From positions 1 to 64,000 of the IMG/VR virus record IMGVR_UViG_3300010149_005285: a DNA stretch of 64,000 nt, one strand, 5' to 3'. The notes beneath the pieces were generated by a model, which did no database searches, was not told where the DNA came from, and saw nothing but the letters and a program-made list of their open reading frames with translations. Positions 15,810 to 22,825 of this stretch are shown here, in pieces. Numbering within the stretch: position 1 is the stretch's first letter; every line of letters begins with the position of its first letter. The DNA is from a virus. Made by a program: the position numbers and the translations under genes.

Positions 15810-16110
15810 GAATCAATTTCTCCAGTCTATGTGTAGGTATACGAGTATTATATATGTATCTCCATACTTTTCCTCTACCATTATCTACCTCAAATATTGT
15901 TTCTCTATAGCCTATGCTAATGATAGTAGCTTTTTCTCCATCAAGAAATACTTCATCTCCTGGCTCAAACCCTGGCTTCATTTTCCATCTAAGACTAGCT
16001 ACTAAGTCACCTACAAGATCTTTTATCCAAAGAGCTACTATACCTGTAACAACTAGTCCTATTATAGGTTGTATAAATTGTTGAAAATGTAATACTTCTG
16101 ATTCTAACAT
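15799..16110 (-). CDS. Small membrane protein with MscS-like beta domain
   Basis: One transmembrane segment (about residues 13-35 from ATG 16110) is followed by a segment like the MscS beta domain: PGDEVFLDGEKATIISIGYRETIFEV. It is far shorter than a full MscS channel, holding only one helix plus the beta domain. I prefer ATG 16110 to an ATG further upstream because a late box lies just before it. Channel function is doubtful; it may modify host membrane tension sensing. Confidence 0.6.
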   Translation of the reverse strand: MLESEVLHFQQFIQPIIGLVVTGIVALWIKDLVGDLVASLRWKMKPGFEPGDEVFLDGEKATIISIGYRETIFEVDNGRGKVWRYIYNTRIPTHRLEKLIREK

Positions 16111-16118
16111 ACTATAAC

Positions 16119-16126
16119 TATTTATT
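16119..16126 (-). promoter_or_regulatory. Late promoter box on the reverse strand
   Basis: Read on the minus strand, AATAAATA lies eight bases before ATG 16110. No ribosome site lies between, so the transcript would have almost no leader. It drives the MscS-like and lipase pair. Confidence 0.5.
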
Positions 16127-16145
16127 AAAAAACAAGAAAAAATGC

Positions 16146-16174
16146 TTGACATAATTAAAAAAAACCCATATAAT
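16146..16174 (+). promoter_or_regulatory. Sigma70-like promoter
   Basis: TTGACA (16146-16151), 17 bases, TATAAT (16169-16174). It is a perfect consensus match ahead of the peroxiredoxin gene, whose ribosome site is AGGAGA. Confidence 0.88.
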
Positions 16175-16206
16175 CTAACATATTATTGACAACACAGGAG
16201 AAAATA

Positions 16207-16740
16207 ATGACCGAAAATAATACAGTACCGTCAGCTTCATTTAGAGTTAGAGTGCCTGATGAGAATGCTGAATCTAATAACTGTGAAATCGTGCCTTCAA
16301 CATGGGCAGATTTAACAACCGAAGAGATTTTTAATAACAAGAAAGTTATTGTGTTTAGTTTGCCAGGCGCATTTACACCTACTTGCTCTACATTTCAACT
16401 TCCAGGATTTGAACTAGATGCACAAAAGTTTTATGATAAAGGCGTAGATGATATTTACTGTATCAGCGTTAACGATGCCTTTGTAATGAATGCATGGCGT
16501 GATGCACAAAATCTAAAAAATGTTAAAGTTATTCCAGACGGAAATGGCGATTTTACCAAAGGTATGAATATGGATGTTACATTTAATAATCGTGGATTTG
16601 GTATGCGTAGCTGGCGTTATGCAATGATTGTTGATAACGGAACAATTACAAAAATGTTTGTAGAACCGGGCAAGGCAATGGATTCAGATCCTGATCCTTA
16701 CGGTGAGACTTCACCAGATAACGTATTTGCGTCTTTATAG
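16207..16740 (+). CDS. Peroxiredoxin, Prx5 type
   Basis: Reduces hydrogen peroxide or organic peroxides with a cysteine. The active site PGAFTPTCS holds the peroxidatic Cys in the standard PxxxTxxC pattern, followed by CISVNDAFVMNAW, which is typical of the Prx5 subgroup (usually served by glutathione or glutaredoxin). The conserved Arg is in MRSWRYAMIV. Start 16207 follows an AGGAGA site; an in-frame ATG at 16186 lies before it and is less likely. Expressed from a consensus host promoter, so probably early defence against oxidative stress. Confidence 0.93.
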   Translation: MTENNTVPSASFRVRVPDENAESNNCEIVPSTWADLTTEEIFNNKKVIVFSLPGAFTPTCSTFQLPGFELDAQKFYDKGVDDIYCISVNDAFVMNAWRDAQNLKNVKVIPDGNGDFTKGMNMDVTFNNRGFGMRSWRYAMIVDNGTITKMFVEPGKAMDSDPDPYGETSPDNVFASL

Positions 16741-16746
16741 GAGTAC

Positions 16747-17244
16747 TTGTTGAAAGTAATCAGAGATTCAATTGATAACTTTTTTAAATGGGTATCATCT
16801 AGCGAATTAGTTGAACTAACAAATATTGATGTTTCAGAAGATCCAGTAAGGCCTAATTTGGATCTAGAGTTTAGAACAACTTGGGGCAGACAAATATTTG
16901 GACTAAAGCATAACGATGAAATACATGGAATTATATGTATAGCATATTGTAATGATGTACCCCAAAGCGAAAGAGAACTAAGTCTAATAAGTCAGAATGC
17001 TAACTTACGTGATAATGCTAGTATAGCGATAGCATACACAGTATGGTCACGTAAGAAAGGCGCTGGCAGAGAAATTGTAGCAAAATTAAAAGATTACTAC
17101 CAATCAAATAGTAAAATTGAAAGATTAATTACATTATCTCCATTAACACCAGTAGCAACACATTTCCATATTAGTAATGGAGCAAAGTTGTTGCAACATA
17201 ACCATAATACACAAAATTTTGAATATACACTAAAAAAAGGTTGA
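16747..17244 (+). CDS. GNAT-like acetyltransferase
   Basis: The second half fits the GNAT fold: IAYTVWSRKKGAGREIVAKL contains a variant of the acetyl-CoA binding loop (RKKGAGRE), followed by THFHISNGAKLL as the last strands. It starts with TTG (16747 or 16750) behind a GGAG site within the end of the peroxiredoxin gene, so the two are coupled. The acceptor is unknown. Confidence 0.7.
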   Translation: MLKVIRDSIDNFFKWVSSSELVELTNIDVSEDPVRPNLDLEFRTTWGRQIFGLKHNDEIHGIICIAYCNDVPQSERELSLISQNANLRDNASIAIAYTVWSRKKGAGREIVAKLKDYYQSNSKIERLITLSPLTPVATHFHISNGAKLLQHNHNTQNFEYTLKKG

Positions 17245-17269
17245 CAGTAACAACCTTAGAGTGTATAAA
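17241..17269 (+). promoter_or_regulatory. Sigma70-like promoter of tmRNA
   Basis: TTGACA (17241-17246), 17 bases, TATAAA (17264-17269). The -10 region is also part of a TATAAATA late box, so the tmRNA may be transcribed both early and late. Confidence 0.85.
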
Positions 17270-17275
17270 TAGTAA

Positions 17276-17590
17276 CTGCAACGTTGAAGCAATTTGACGA
17301 CTAGCCAGGACCTCGGGGCAGTACCGAGCAGCTCCACCATATACGTTTCAAGAAAGTGCCCGATCTAAAGGGCGTGAAGTGTAGGAACGTATTTGATGGG
17401 GCTGAACTAGGATCGACTGATAGGATAGAAAAGTGGAGTTGCCCGGATCTAAGCTCGGTTAACGCGAAGAAAAACTATAATTGCAAACGACAATTATCAG
17501 CCAGAAATGGCATTAGCGGCTTAGTTAAACTAAGCACGTAGGGGTGGGTACTACCTGGCAACAGAAGTGCCTCCAAATAATAGAATTTGG
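17276..17590 (+). ncRNA. ssrA: Circularly permuted two-piece tmRNA
   Basis: Rescues stalled ribosomes and tags their products. The acceptor piece comes first: a T-arm-like CTCGG/CCGAG hairpin and AGCTCCACCA ending at 17339. A 58-base spacer follows (17340-17397), closed by ATACGTT/AACGTAT. The coding piece then begins with GGGGCTGAACTAGGATCGAC at 17398. Its GGGGCT pairs with AGCTCC of the acceptor piece, forming the acceptor stem. The tag frame runs 17483-17524 and encodes ANDNYQPEMALAA. GCCAGG (17304-17309) and CCTGGC (17554-17559) can pair across the break. Permuted tmRNA is the alphaproteobacterial form. The 3' end is approximate; a CCAAAT/ATTTGG hairpin ends at 17590. Confidence 0.92.
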
Positions 17591-17616
17591 GATCATTTAT
17601 AAATTAAGGAACATTT

Positions 17617-18213
17617 ATGAAAAATACAATCATTACAGCGGCATTGGTCGCCATGATATCATCTGTGAGTTTTGCAGACGATTATGATAACACTTCAGTA
17701 ACCATAGCCGCAGAAGGCCCTGCTTACGGTGTTGAGTTATCAACAAACGACACTACTAGAATGGTAAGTGTATATAATACTAATGGTGCATTAGACTTAG
17801 GCGTACAGCTACTAGATAACGGTACGAACAGAGACTATAACGTATCTGTTAGCAAAACCATCGACATGCCAATTGGCTCAGCAGAATCAACAGTAGCTAC
17901 AGTTTATGTATCTGGTGAAGCTGAATATAATTGGGGCGATAGTTTTACTAAAAGCGAATTGCATTTAACACCAAAAGTTGGTGCTAAAACAGCTATTGGT
18001 AATTTTACTCCATTTGGTGAGTTAGGATATGGTATGAAGTCACTTGAAGGCGACTATACTGATATCGATAGAGATACTCCGTTTGCAGAAGTAGGTTCTT
18101 CTTTTAAGTTGACCGATAACACTTCTCTAAGAGCATCTGTACTACAGTCTATGGACACAGATTGGAATAAAACTGATCGTGAATTAGGCTTAAAGCTGAC
18201 TGTTCAGTTTTAA
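17617..18213 (+). CDS. Outer-membrane beta-barrel protein with signal peptide
   Basis: A clear signal peptide (basic MKNT, then a hydrophobic stretch, cut near SFA-DD at residue 20-21) is followed by about 175 residues of alternating short beta strands ending in a C-terminal Phe (LKLTVQF), the classic outer-membrane barrel end. The size suggests an 8-strand barrel. It stands alone behind the tmRNA with an AAGGAA ribosome site and its own terminator. A phage-made outer-membrane protein could block superinfection or change permeability; this is inference. Confidence 0.8.
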   Translation: MKNTIITAALVAMISSVSFADDYDNTSVTIAAEGPAYGVELSTNDTTRMVSVYNTNGALDLGVQLLDNGTNRDYNVSVSKTIDMPIGSAESTVATVYVSGEAEYNWGDSFTKSELHLTPKVGAKTAIGNFTPFGELGYGMKSLEGDYTDIDRDTPFAEVGSSFKLTDNTSLRASVLQSMDTDWNKTDRELGLKLTVQF

Positions 18214-18224
18214 TTAAACAGGTT

Positions 18225-18256
18225 TTGCGGGTATCCTTAACAAAAACCCGCAATTT
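18225..18256 (+). terminator. Rho-independent terminator
   Basis: A perfect 8-bp stem TTGCGGGT (18225-18232) with ACCCGCAA (18246-18253), followed by TTT, directly after the outer-membrane protein gene. Confidence 0.8.
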
Positions 18257-18273
18257 CACACACTTATAAAAGG

Positions 18274-18301
18274 TTGACTTTTAGTCTCATTATGTTATTA
18301 T
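18274..18301 (+). promoter_or_regulatory. Sigma70-like promoter of tRNA-Arg
   Basis: TTGACT (18274-18279) and TATTAT (18296-18301), 16-base spacer, seven bases before the tRNA. Confidence 0.7.
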
Positions 18302-18307
18302 GTAATT

Positions 18308-18384
18308 GGACCATTAGCTCAGCTGGATAGAGCGCCTGTCTACGGAACAGGAGGCCAGGAGTTCGAATCTCTTATGGTCCGCCA
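18308..18384 (+). tRNA. tRNA-Arg (ACG)
   Basis: A full cloverleaf with acceptor GGACCAT/ATGGTCC, D-arm GCTC/GAGC, anticodon stem CCTGT/ACAGG with loop CTACGGA (anticodon ACG at 18342-18344), T-loop TTCGAAT and an encoded CCA. It reads CGN codons after deamination of A34. Confidence 0.95.
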
Positions 18385-18389
18385 AAATA

Positions 18390-18397
18390 TATAAATA
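18390..18397 (+). promoter_or_regulatory. T4-consensus late promoter box, leaderless GTG gene
   Basis: TATAAATA, identical to the T4 late consensus, is followed by five bases (TACTT) and then GTG 18403. The box lies just after the tRNA. There is no ribosome site, so the message should begin at GTG. Confidence 0.75.
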
Positions 18398-18402
18398 TAC
18401 TT

Positions 18403-18789
18403 GTGACACAGCTCGTACACAAGCACATTATAATTAGAGCGGAAGTGCTTAATCCGCCACGTGACGAACAACACACTAGCAACCAAGTAAAAACTCTGAT
18501 CGAAGATATAGGTATGAAGATACTTATGGGACCATTCGCAAAATATGTAGATATGGTAGGTAATAGAGGACTTACAGTTGCAACAATAATTGAAACTTCG
18601 CATATAGTAATACATACGTGGGACGAATGTGATCCTGCATTAGTTCAGTTGGATGTTTATACATGTGGACCATTTGATCCAGAAATAGTATTTAATTGGC
18701 TTAAACAATATGATCCAATTAAAATTGATTACAAATATATTGATAGGGAATTTGGTTTAGAATTCTTGCCAAGGAAACAACTTCTTTAA
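18403..18789 (+). CDS. speD: S-adenosylmethionine decarboxylase homologue (SpeD-like)
   Basis: Pyruvoyl enzymes of this family cut themselves at a Glu-Ser bond and decarboxylate AdoMet for spermidine synthesis. Here the site reads IIETSHIVIHTW: Ser66 is kept, as are His67, His71 and the Cys of DVYTCG (Cys88), but the residue before Ser is Thr instead of Glu. Length 128 aa fits the small bacterial class. SpeD relatives that decarboxylate ornithine or arginine are known, so the substrate is open. It starts with GTG five bases after a late box and runs 33 bases into the convergent gene. Confidence 0.8.
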   Translation: MTQLVHKHIIIRAEVLNPPRDEQHTSNQVKTLIEDIGMKILMGPFAKYVDMVGNRGLTVATIIETSHIVIHTWDECDPALVQLDVYTCGPFDPEIVFNWLKQYDPIKIDYKYIDREFGLEFLPRKQLL

Positions 18790-20115
18790 CCAAGGACACT
18801 TTGAATTTTCTTTTATTTCCATAATATCAAATCCTTTGTAAATAATTCTTCCATTATTAAATTTAAAAAATTCTAACATATCTCTTTCGCATTTTAATCT
18901 TACGTTTTGACTATATAACGTAGCATTAAGTTCGTAGTTATATGCATTACTACTATCTATAAAAACTTTTTCATCGGGTTGTAATTTATTAACTGACTCT
19001 TCTAAGAAGTGTTGTACTCTATTAATGTTCATTAAATCTAAACGTTCAAATCTAACATTAAATGATTGTGCTTCTTTTCTCCACCAATCTACAAAAGGCT
19101 GTCCTAGCTCTTTTAAATAGTTGTCAACTTTATGTAATTGTTTAGGACTTGTAAAATACATAGATAAGAAATGATTTTCCATTGCATATTCTTTTACAAA
19201 TTGCTCCCAATTAGTTCCATCCCAATTCTTAAACACATGTGTTTGCATATGTAATGCAAGAACATCATTGTCGTAGCAAATTAAATCTCCACCTGGTTTT
19301 AAATTTTGAATATAAGCATTTGCAATAGGACTTAATCCACCACATGTACTATAAACTGCACTAATTTTTTGATCTAAAACTTTTGTATCTAAATCTTCTG
19401 TATTAGCAGAATACCATCTAACAGCCCAAAGCTCTTTGCCAATGTAATTAATCTTTTCATAATAATCATTCATTTCACCATATACATATTCTTTACCTGC
19501 TCTTAAATTCTTATCCCATACTGCAACTTTTCTATTATCTTTTAGTGCAGAATTTAATAAATTCCAACCAGTACGTTGTCCTTTAGCAGTTACAGTTTCT
19601 TCTGTAGCTTTAATCCAAGTTGGATTATATGTTTGCCAATCGCTTAATGTATCTGTAGATCTTTCAACTTTTGTAGCAGTCCATTCTATATCATCTAATC
19701 TTTCACCAAAGAACGGCTTACCTGCTTTTTCCCACCATACTAAATCTATCCACATACATTGTGGATGTAATTGCCACCATGCTTCTTCTCTATCTAATAT
19801 GTGTCCTACAATTACACAATCTTTATATTGATCTTCCCAATATGGTTGAGTTCTTTCTATAAAATCTTGCATTACTATACCTTGTTTCATTATGAGAATA
19901 CTGGTATAGCCTTTATCTAATCCTAAGTTGCATAGTTCAACAAAATCATATGAAGATACTTGCGGTATTCTTCTATATTTTATACTATAAAAATCTAAAC
20001 AATTTCTTGTTGTACCATCTAATGTGATATCTTTTATTTTGTCATTAAGTAACCACCCTATTCCACAATTTTCTGGTAGTTTGTCGGGGGTGTGTTCGAA
20101 GCGAAAGTTTTTCAT
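18757..20115 (-). CDS. Large hypothetical protein (452 aa)
   Basis: Reverse strand, with an AAGGA ribosome site before ATG 20115. The protein is unusually rich in Trp and Tyr and shows alternating alpha/beta segments: ILIMKQGIVMQDF near residue 95 and a second half with GGDLICYDNDVLALHMQ that could be a methyltransferase- or glycosyltransferase-like Rossmann fold. I cannot name the family. It converges on speD with a short overlap, so the two messages are antisense at their ends. Confidence 0.7.
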   Translation of the reverse strand: MKNFRFEHTPDKLPENCGIGWLLNDKIKDITLDGTTRNCLDFYSIKYRRIPQVSSYDFVELCNLGLDKGYTSILIMKQGIVMQDFIERTQPYWEDQYKDCVIVGHILDREEAWWQLHPQCMWIDLVWWEKAGKPFFGERLDDIEWTATKVERSTDTLSDWQTYNPTWIKATEETVTAKGQRTGWNLLNSALKDNRKVAVWDKNLRAGKEYVYGEMNDYYEKINYIGKELWAVRWYSANTEDLDTKVLDQKISAVYSTCGGLSPIANAYIQNLKPGGDLICYDNDVLALHMQTHVFKNWDGTNWEQFVKEYAMENHFLSMYFTSPKQLHKVDNYLKELGQPFVDWWRKEAQSFNVRFERLDLMNINRVQHFLEESVNKLQPDEKVFIDSSNAYNYELNATLYSQNVRLKCERDMLEFFKFNNGRIIYKGFDIMEIKENSKCPWLKKLFPWQEF

Positions 20116-20133
20116 TTTTTTCCTTATATGGTG

Positions 20134-20162
20134 TTGACTTTGTTTTTACAGTGTTGTATAAT
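20134..20162 (+). promoter_or_regulatory. Sigma70-like promoter
   Basis: TTGACT (20134-20139), 17 bases, TATAAT (20157-20162). It points away from the reverse gene that starts at 20115. Confidence 0.8.
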
Positions 20163-20230
20163 GTAATCATTAACAAAGTATATTACTATTTACCTTCTGT
20201 AATAAAGTAGTAAATAAGATAAAAAAAGAG

Positions 20231-20259
20231 TTGACATGAAAGTAAATTGATGTTATATT
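20231..20259 (+). promoter_or_regulatory. Second sigma70-like promoter in tandem
   Basis: TTGACA (20231-20236), 17 bases, TATATT (20254-20259), just before the gene at 20288. The stretch between the tandem promoters contains a TATTTAC/GTAAATA inverted repeat (about 20187-20217). Confidence 0.8.
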
Positions 20260-20287
20260 AATAACATAATTAGAAGGAAGAACGGAT

Positions 20288-20512
20288 ATGATTAGTAGCA
20301 GACAAATTGTAGAAATCATCAATGATGAGATAAGCAAAGATAAAAACGAATCAGTTCGTAAGGCACTAACAAAAGTTAAGGATAGAATTGAGATTCTTGA
20401 AGAAATTGAATACGTTAATATGTACAAACAACCTGTATACGATGAACAAGAGTCAAAAAAAAGCAAAACTAAGCAAAAGGCAGCAGAAGAATTTGAAAAG
20501 TTTTTTAAATGA
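20288..20512 (+). CDS. Small helical hypothetical protein (74 aa)
   Basis: Charged and wholly helical by pattern, with a lysine-rich C-terminus. AGAAGGAAG precedes ATG. Two tandem host promoters suggest strong early expression of this three-gene operon. Function unknown. Confidence 0.65.
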   Translation: MISSRQIVEIINDEISKDKNESVRKALTKVKDRIEILEEIEYVNMYKQPVYDEQESKKSKTKQKAAEEFEKFFK

Positions 20513-20688
20513 TTGTAAACTATAGCGAAGTTGTTAACAAAATTGAAGTACTTACGGAAACAGTAGAAGTGATCCGGAGTCGTATACAAGAACACGACAC
20601 CGGACACTTATACACAACAATAAGTACACTAGAAGAATATATAGAAGAACTTAACAAGCAATTAAAAACCCTCGAACCAGCAGAGTAA
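20509..20688 (+). CDS. Small coiled-coil hypothetical protein (59 aa)
   Basis: Start overlaps the previous stop (ATGA). The product is acidic with heptad-like spacing of Ile, Val and Leu across most of its length, so it probably forms a coiled-coil dimer. No family recognised. Confidence 0.6.
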   Translation: MIVNYSEVVNKIEVLTETVEVIRSRIQEHDTGHLYTTISTLEEYIEELNKQLKTLEPAE

Positions 20689-20690
20689 AC

Positions 20691-20978
20691 ATGAAACTCA
20701 AAGATCTCAAAATGGTGAAAACCAAATTTCCTAATGGCGTACAAGCACTTGTACAATTTGGACCTCACTACGAACTAAGTATCGTTAAGAACGATATATC
20801 CTATGGTGGTAAAATGGGACTGTATGAAGTTGGCGTCTTTTTAGATGACGAGATGATTGCACTACCTACTATCACTGAAACAGGTGACACTGTTAAAGGA
20901 TACCTCACAGAAGAAAACGTGGACAGCATTATTAAGTCCATGACAGACCTTACAAAGAGAGAACCCACACAAACATAA
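20691..20978 (+). CDS. Conserved hypothetical protein (95 aa)
   Basis: Two bases after the previous stop. A soluble protein with beta strands in the first half (VQALVQFGPHYELSIV) and a helical end. It begins MKLKDLK, close to the leader-type N-terminus of late genes, but it is expressed from the tandem host promoters. Function unknown. Confidence 0.65.
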   Translation: MKLKDLKMVKTKFPNGVQALVQFGPHYELSIVKNDISYGGKMGLYEVGVFLDDEMIALPTITETGDTVKGYLTEENVDSIIKSMTDLTKREPTQT

Positions 20979-20986
20979 ACATTTAT

Positions 20987-21063
20987 CCGCTCTTAGCTCA
21001 GCTGGATAGAGCAACTGCCTTCTAAGCAGTAGGTCACAGGTTCGAATCCTGTAGAGCGGGCCA
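20987..21063 (+). tRNA. tRNA-Arg (TCT)
   Basis: Acceptor CCGCTCT/AGAGCGG, anticodon stem ACTGC/GCAGT with loop CTTCTAA (anticodon TCT at 21021-21023), T-loop TTCGAAT, CCA encoded. Reads AGA and AGG, codons used heavily by this AT-rich phage. Confidence 0.95.
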
Positions 21064-21068
21064 ATTCA

Positions 21069-21153
21069 GCCTCCTTGATGGAATAGGTAGACATAACAGA
21101 CTTAAAATCTGTGGCCATATGGCGTCCCGGTTCGAGTCCGGGAGGAGGCACCA
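21069..21153 (+). tRNA. tRNA-Leu (TAA)
   Basis: A class II tRNA of 85 bases with a long variable arm, acceptor GCCTCCT/AGGAGGC, loop CTTAAAA (anticodon TAA at 21103-21105) and encoded CCA. Reads UUA, the commonest Leu codon here. Confidence 0.95.
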
Positions 21154-21158
21154 AACAT

Positions 21159-21235
21159 ACTCTTGTAGCATAGCGGTCTAATGCCACCCGCTCATAACGG
21201 GTCGATCACAGGTTCGAATCCTGTCGGGAGTACCA
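21159..21235 (+). tRNA. tRNA-Met or tRNA-Ile2 (CAT)
   Basis: Anticodon stem ACCCG/CGGGT with loop CTCATAA (CAT at 21193-21195), T-loop TTCGAAT, CCA encoded. The acceptor stem contains two G-T pairs. It lacks the GGG/CCC anticodon stem of initiator tRNA. Elongator Met and Ile (with lysidine at C34) cannot be told apart by eye. Confidence 0.88.
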
Positions 21236-21245
21236 AAAACATTAA

Positions 21246-21321
21246 GGGCCCTTAGCTCAGTTGGTAGAGCAACTGACTTTTAATCAGTAGGTCGATGGTT
21301 CGAACCCATCAGGGCTCACCA
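21246..21321 (+). tRNA. tRNA-Lys (TTT)
   Basis: Acceptor GGGCCCT/AGGGCTC with one G-T pair, anticodon loop CTTTTAA (TTT at 21279-21281), T-loop TTCGAAC, CCA encoded. Reads AAA and AAG, which are very common in this window. Confidence 0.95.
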
Positions 21322-21351
21322 ACAAAAGTAATATTTAGAAAGGTAATATCA

Positions 21352-21645
21352 ATGAGAGAATTTATTTACAACAGTTGGAATGTAGTTATGGATCACAAAA
21401 AGAATCCACTAAGCAACATTCCAGATTTTAGTACACGACATATGATTATGCAGGTATTAGCATGGATGTGGTGTATTGTATTCGCTATTATTGTAGGTAG
21501 CATGTGGGCAGGAGTGTTTAGTATGATGCTACATACACTACTGCTTGGTGCAGTCGCAATTACAGTAGCAACATTTGAAACAGCAAAACGCAAGCCGCAA
21601 TACTTTGGTAGCTTTGGCCGCGGCTCAGGTGGAGAACATGAATAA
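21352..21645 (+). CDS. Membrane protein with two transmembrane helices (97 aa)
   Basis: I started at ATG 21352 after AAAGGT; an in-frame ATG further upstream would lie inside the tRNA-Lys gene. Two hydrophobic helices (about residues 31-52 and 56-74) are followed by a basic, glycine-rich tail. Cotranscription with the tRNAs is likely. Function unknown. Confidence 0.65.
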   Translation: MREFIYNSWNVVMDHKKNPLSNIPDFSTRHMIMQVLAWMWCIVFAIIVGSMWAGVFSMMLHTLLLGAVAITVATFETAKRKPQYFGSFGRGSGGEHE

Positions 21646-21727
21646 ACAGGTTGTGTTAGTACTAGGAATATTAATAGTAACAATTTTTGTAATATATGCT
21701 AATTGTTCGCAGTGTCAATTCTATTAG
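21638..21727 (+). CDS. Single-span membrane peptide (29 aa)
   Basis: ATG lies inside the end of the previous gene behind GGAGAA. The 29 residues are a short basic start, one hydrophobic helix (VVLVLGILIVTIFVIY) and a Cys-rich end (NCSQCQ). Typical of phage membrane micropeptides; function unknown. Confidence 0.5.
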   Translation: MNKQVVLVLGILIVTIFVIYANCSQCQFY

Positions 21728-21729
21728 TA

Positions 21730-21737
21730 GATAAATA
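21730..21737 (+). promoter_or_regulatory. T4-type late promoter box
   Basis: GATAAATA 45 bases before ATG 21782, which has a GGAGC ribosome site. Confidence 0.55.
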
Positions 21738-21781
21738 ACTATCAAAAAAGATTGCATTAGCAGTTTCAACAATGGAGCGTT

Positions 21782-21925
21782 ATGAAATTATACAAAAATT
21801 TTGTAGCACACGAAACACAACCAAAAAAAACAAGCATAGGAAACAACCATTCAAGAACTAAATTTAGTTCTATGAACAAAAGTAAAAAACGTTCATATAA
21901 GAAGTACAAAGGACAAGGCAAGTAA
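21782..21925 (+). CDS. Small basic late protein (47 aa)
   Basis: Behind a late box. The N-terminus MKLYKNFVAHE resembles the leader shared with T4 internal head proteins, and the rest is very basic (KKRSYKKYKGQGK at the end). A small basic protein of late class is likely to bind DNA in the head. Its stop overlaps the next ATG. Confidence 0.65.
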   Translation: MKLYKNFVAHETQPKKTSIGNNHSRTKFSSMNKSKKRSYKKYKGQGK

Positions 21926-22137
21926 TGGCTGGATTTAAACCTCAGACTATAACGCCTAAGTCTAATAACTGGAAACGTTACATAGGCGAGCATGAAATTA
22001 AACCAACAATGTTCTACGGTGCTAAAGGTAAACTACTATGTGGATCAGTAAACGGCGAAATAGTAATGGATGAAAATAATCAACCTATACCTTTTCGTTC
22101 TATCAAACATACTTCTATTGCTGTTGCTAGTAAATAA
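21925..22137 (+). CDS. Conserved hypothetical protein (70 aa)
   Basis: TAATG overlap with the basic late protein. Soluble, with short beta strands (GKLLCGSVNGEIVMD) and a proline-rich N-terminus. Probably late and possibly virion-associated by position. Between here and the reverse gene (22138-22204) I see nothing more than AT-rich spacer. Confidence 0.6.
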   Translation: MAGFKPQTITPKSNNWKRYIGEHEIKPTMFYGAKGKLLCGSVNGEIVMDENNQPIPFRSIKHTSIAVASK

Positions 22138-22204
22138 ATTAGTAATTGTATATAACTGTATTGTCTGTATTGATTCTTATTGGCTATCTGTTGCTGATTA
22201 GCAA

Positions 22205-22684
22205 CTATATTTTACCAGTTGCATGTAGTCCATAAAATATTCCTACACTAATTAATACTATCACTGTAAATAATACAATAATTGCAACAGTATCTAATAT
22301 TACTCTTCTTTTTTCTTCTTGTTTATAAAGCGTAGCTTCTCTTTCAGCTTTTATCTTTCTTCTAAGCTCAATGAGTTCCTTCCAAGTTCCAAACCCGTAT
22401 CTCCAATTTAGCAGAGTTTCAAGTTCTTTTTCTTGCTCTCTAATAGCTTTATCGTGCATTAATAGTTGTAATGCTTCTTCTTCGATGCTACCTGCGGCAA
22501 ATAATTTTTTAAATATAGGGGGGTTTTTATTATTTTGTTGACATTTACGTATGTCGCTTACTGCTCCATACCATTTAGACATACTTCCAACTACATTTTC
22601 TAGGTCTTTACCGACGCTGACTGCCGACTTAACAGCCTTAAATGCCATAGTAGCGGCAGAGAATGCGGTTACTGGGTCTATAAT
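22205..22684 (-). CDS. Tail-anchored membrane protein with probable AUU start
   Basis: The frame continues upstream of ATG 22648 through codons for IIDPVTAFSAAT, and IDPVTA-type N-termini are common in this marine phage family. An in-frame TAA stands six codons before, and no ATG, GTG or TTG lies between. AAGGAG on the minus strand ends eight bases before an ATT codon at 22684-22682, so translation probably begins at AUU. The body is a charged helix with one C-terminal transmembrane segment (about residues 133-155). Function unknown. The rare start is notable because the phage encodes IF-3. Confidence 0.6.
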   Translation of the reverse strand: MIDPVTAFSAATMAFKAVKSAVSVGKDLENVVGSMSKWYGAVSDIRKCQQNNKNPPIFKKLFAAGSIEEEALQLLMHDKAIREQEKELETLLNWRYGFGTWKELIELRRKIKAEREATLYKQEEKRRVILDTVAIIVLFTVIVLISVGIFYGLHATGKI

Positions 22685-22760
22685 TGGGTTGTCTCCTTAA
22701 CTAACTTATTGTATTTAATATGGTTTTTGTGCAATTAACGACATATTTAACCATTTTAGG

Positions 22761-22794
22761 TTGACTTTACATTATTATTGTATTAAACTAAATA
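22761..22794 (+). promoter_or_regulatory. Promoter region before the small lysis-side genes
   Basis: TTGACT (22761-22766) with TAAACT (22784-22789) at 17 bases, and an overlapping late-like CTAAATA (22788-22794). Either or both could drive the genes from 22826. Confidence 0.5.
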
Positions 22795-22825
22795 CTAATA
22801 GTAAAAATTTATGGAGGATGAAAGA

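Noticed and set aside
17356-17541. A 61-codon open frame inside the tmRNA region
   Set aside because: It crosses the tmRNA spacer, acceptor-stem strand and tag region; the RNA structure explains the sequence and there is no ribosome site.
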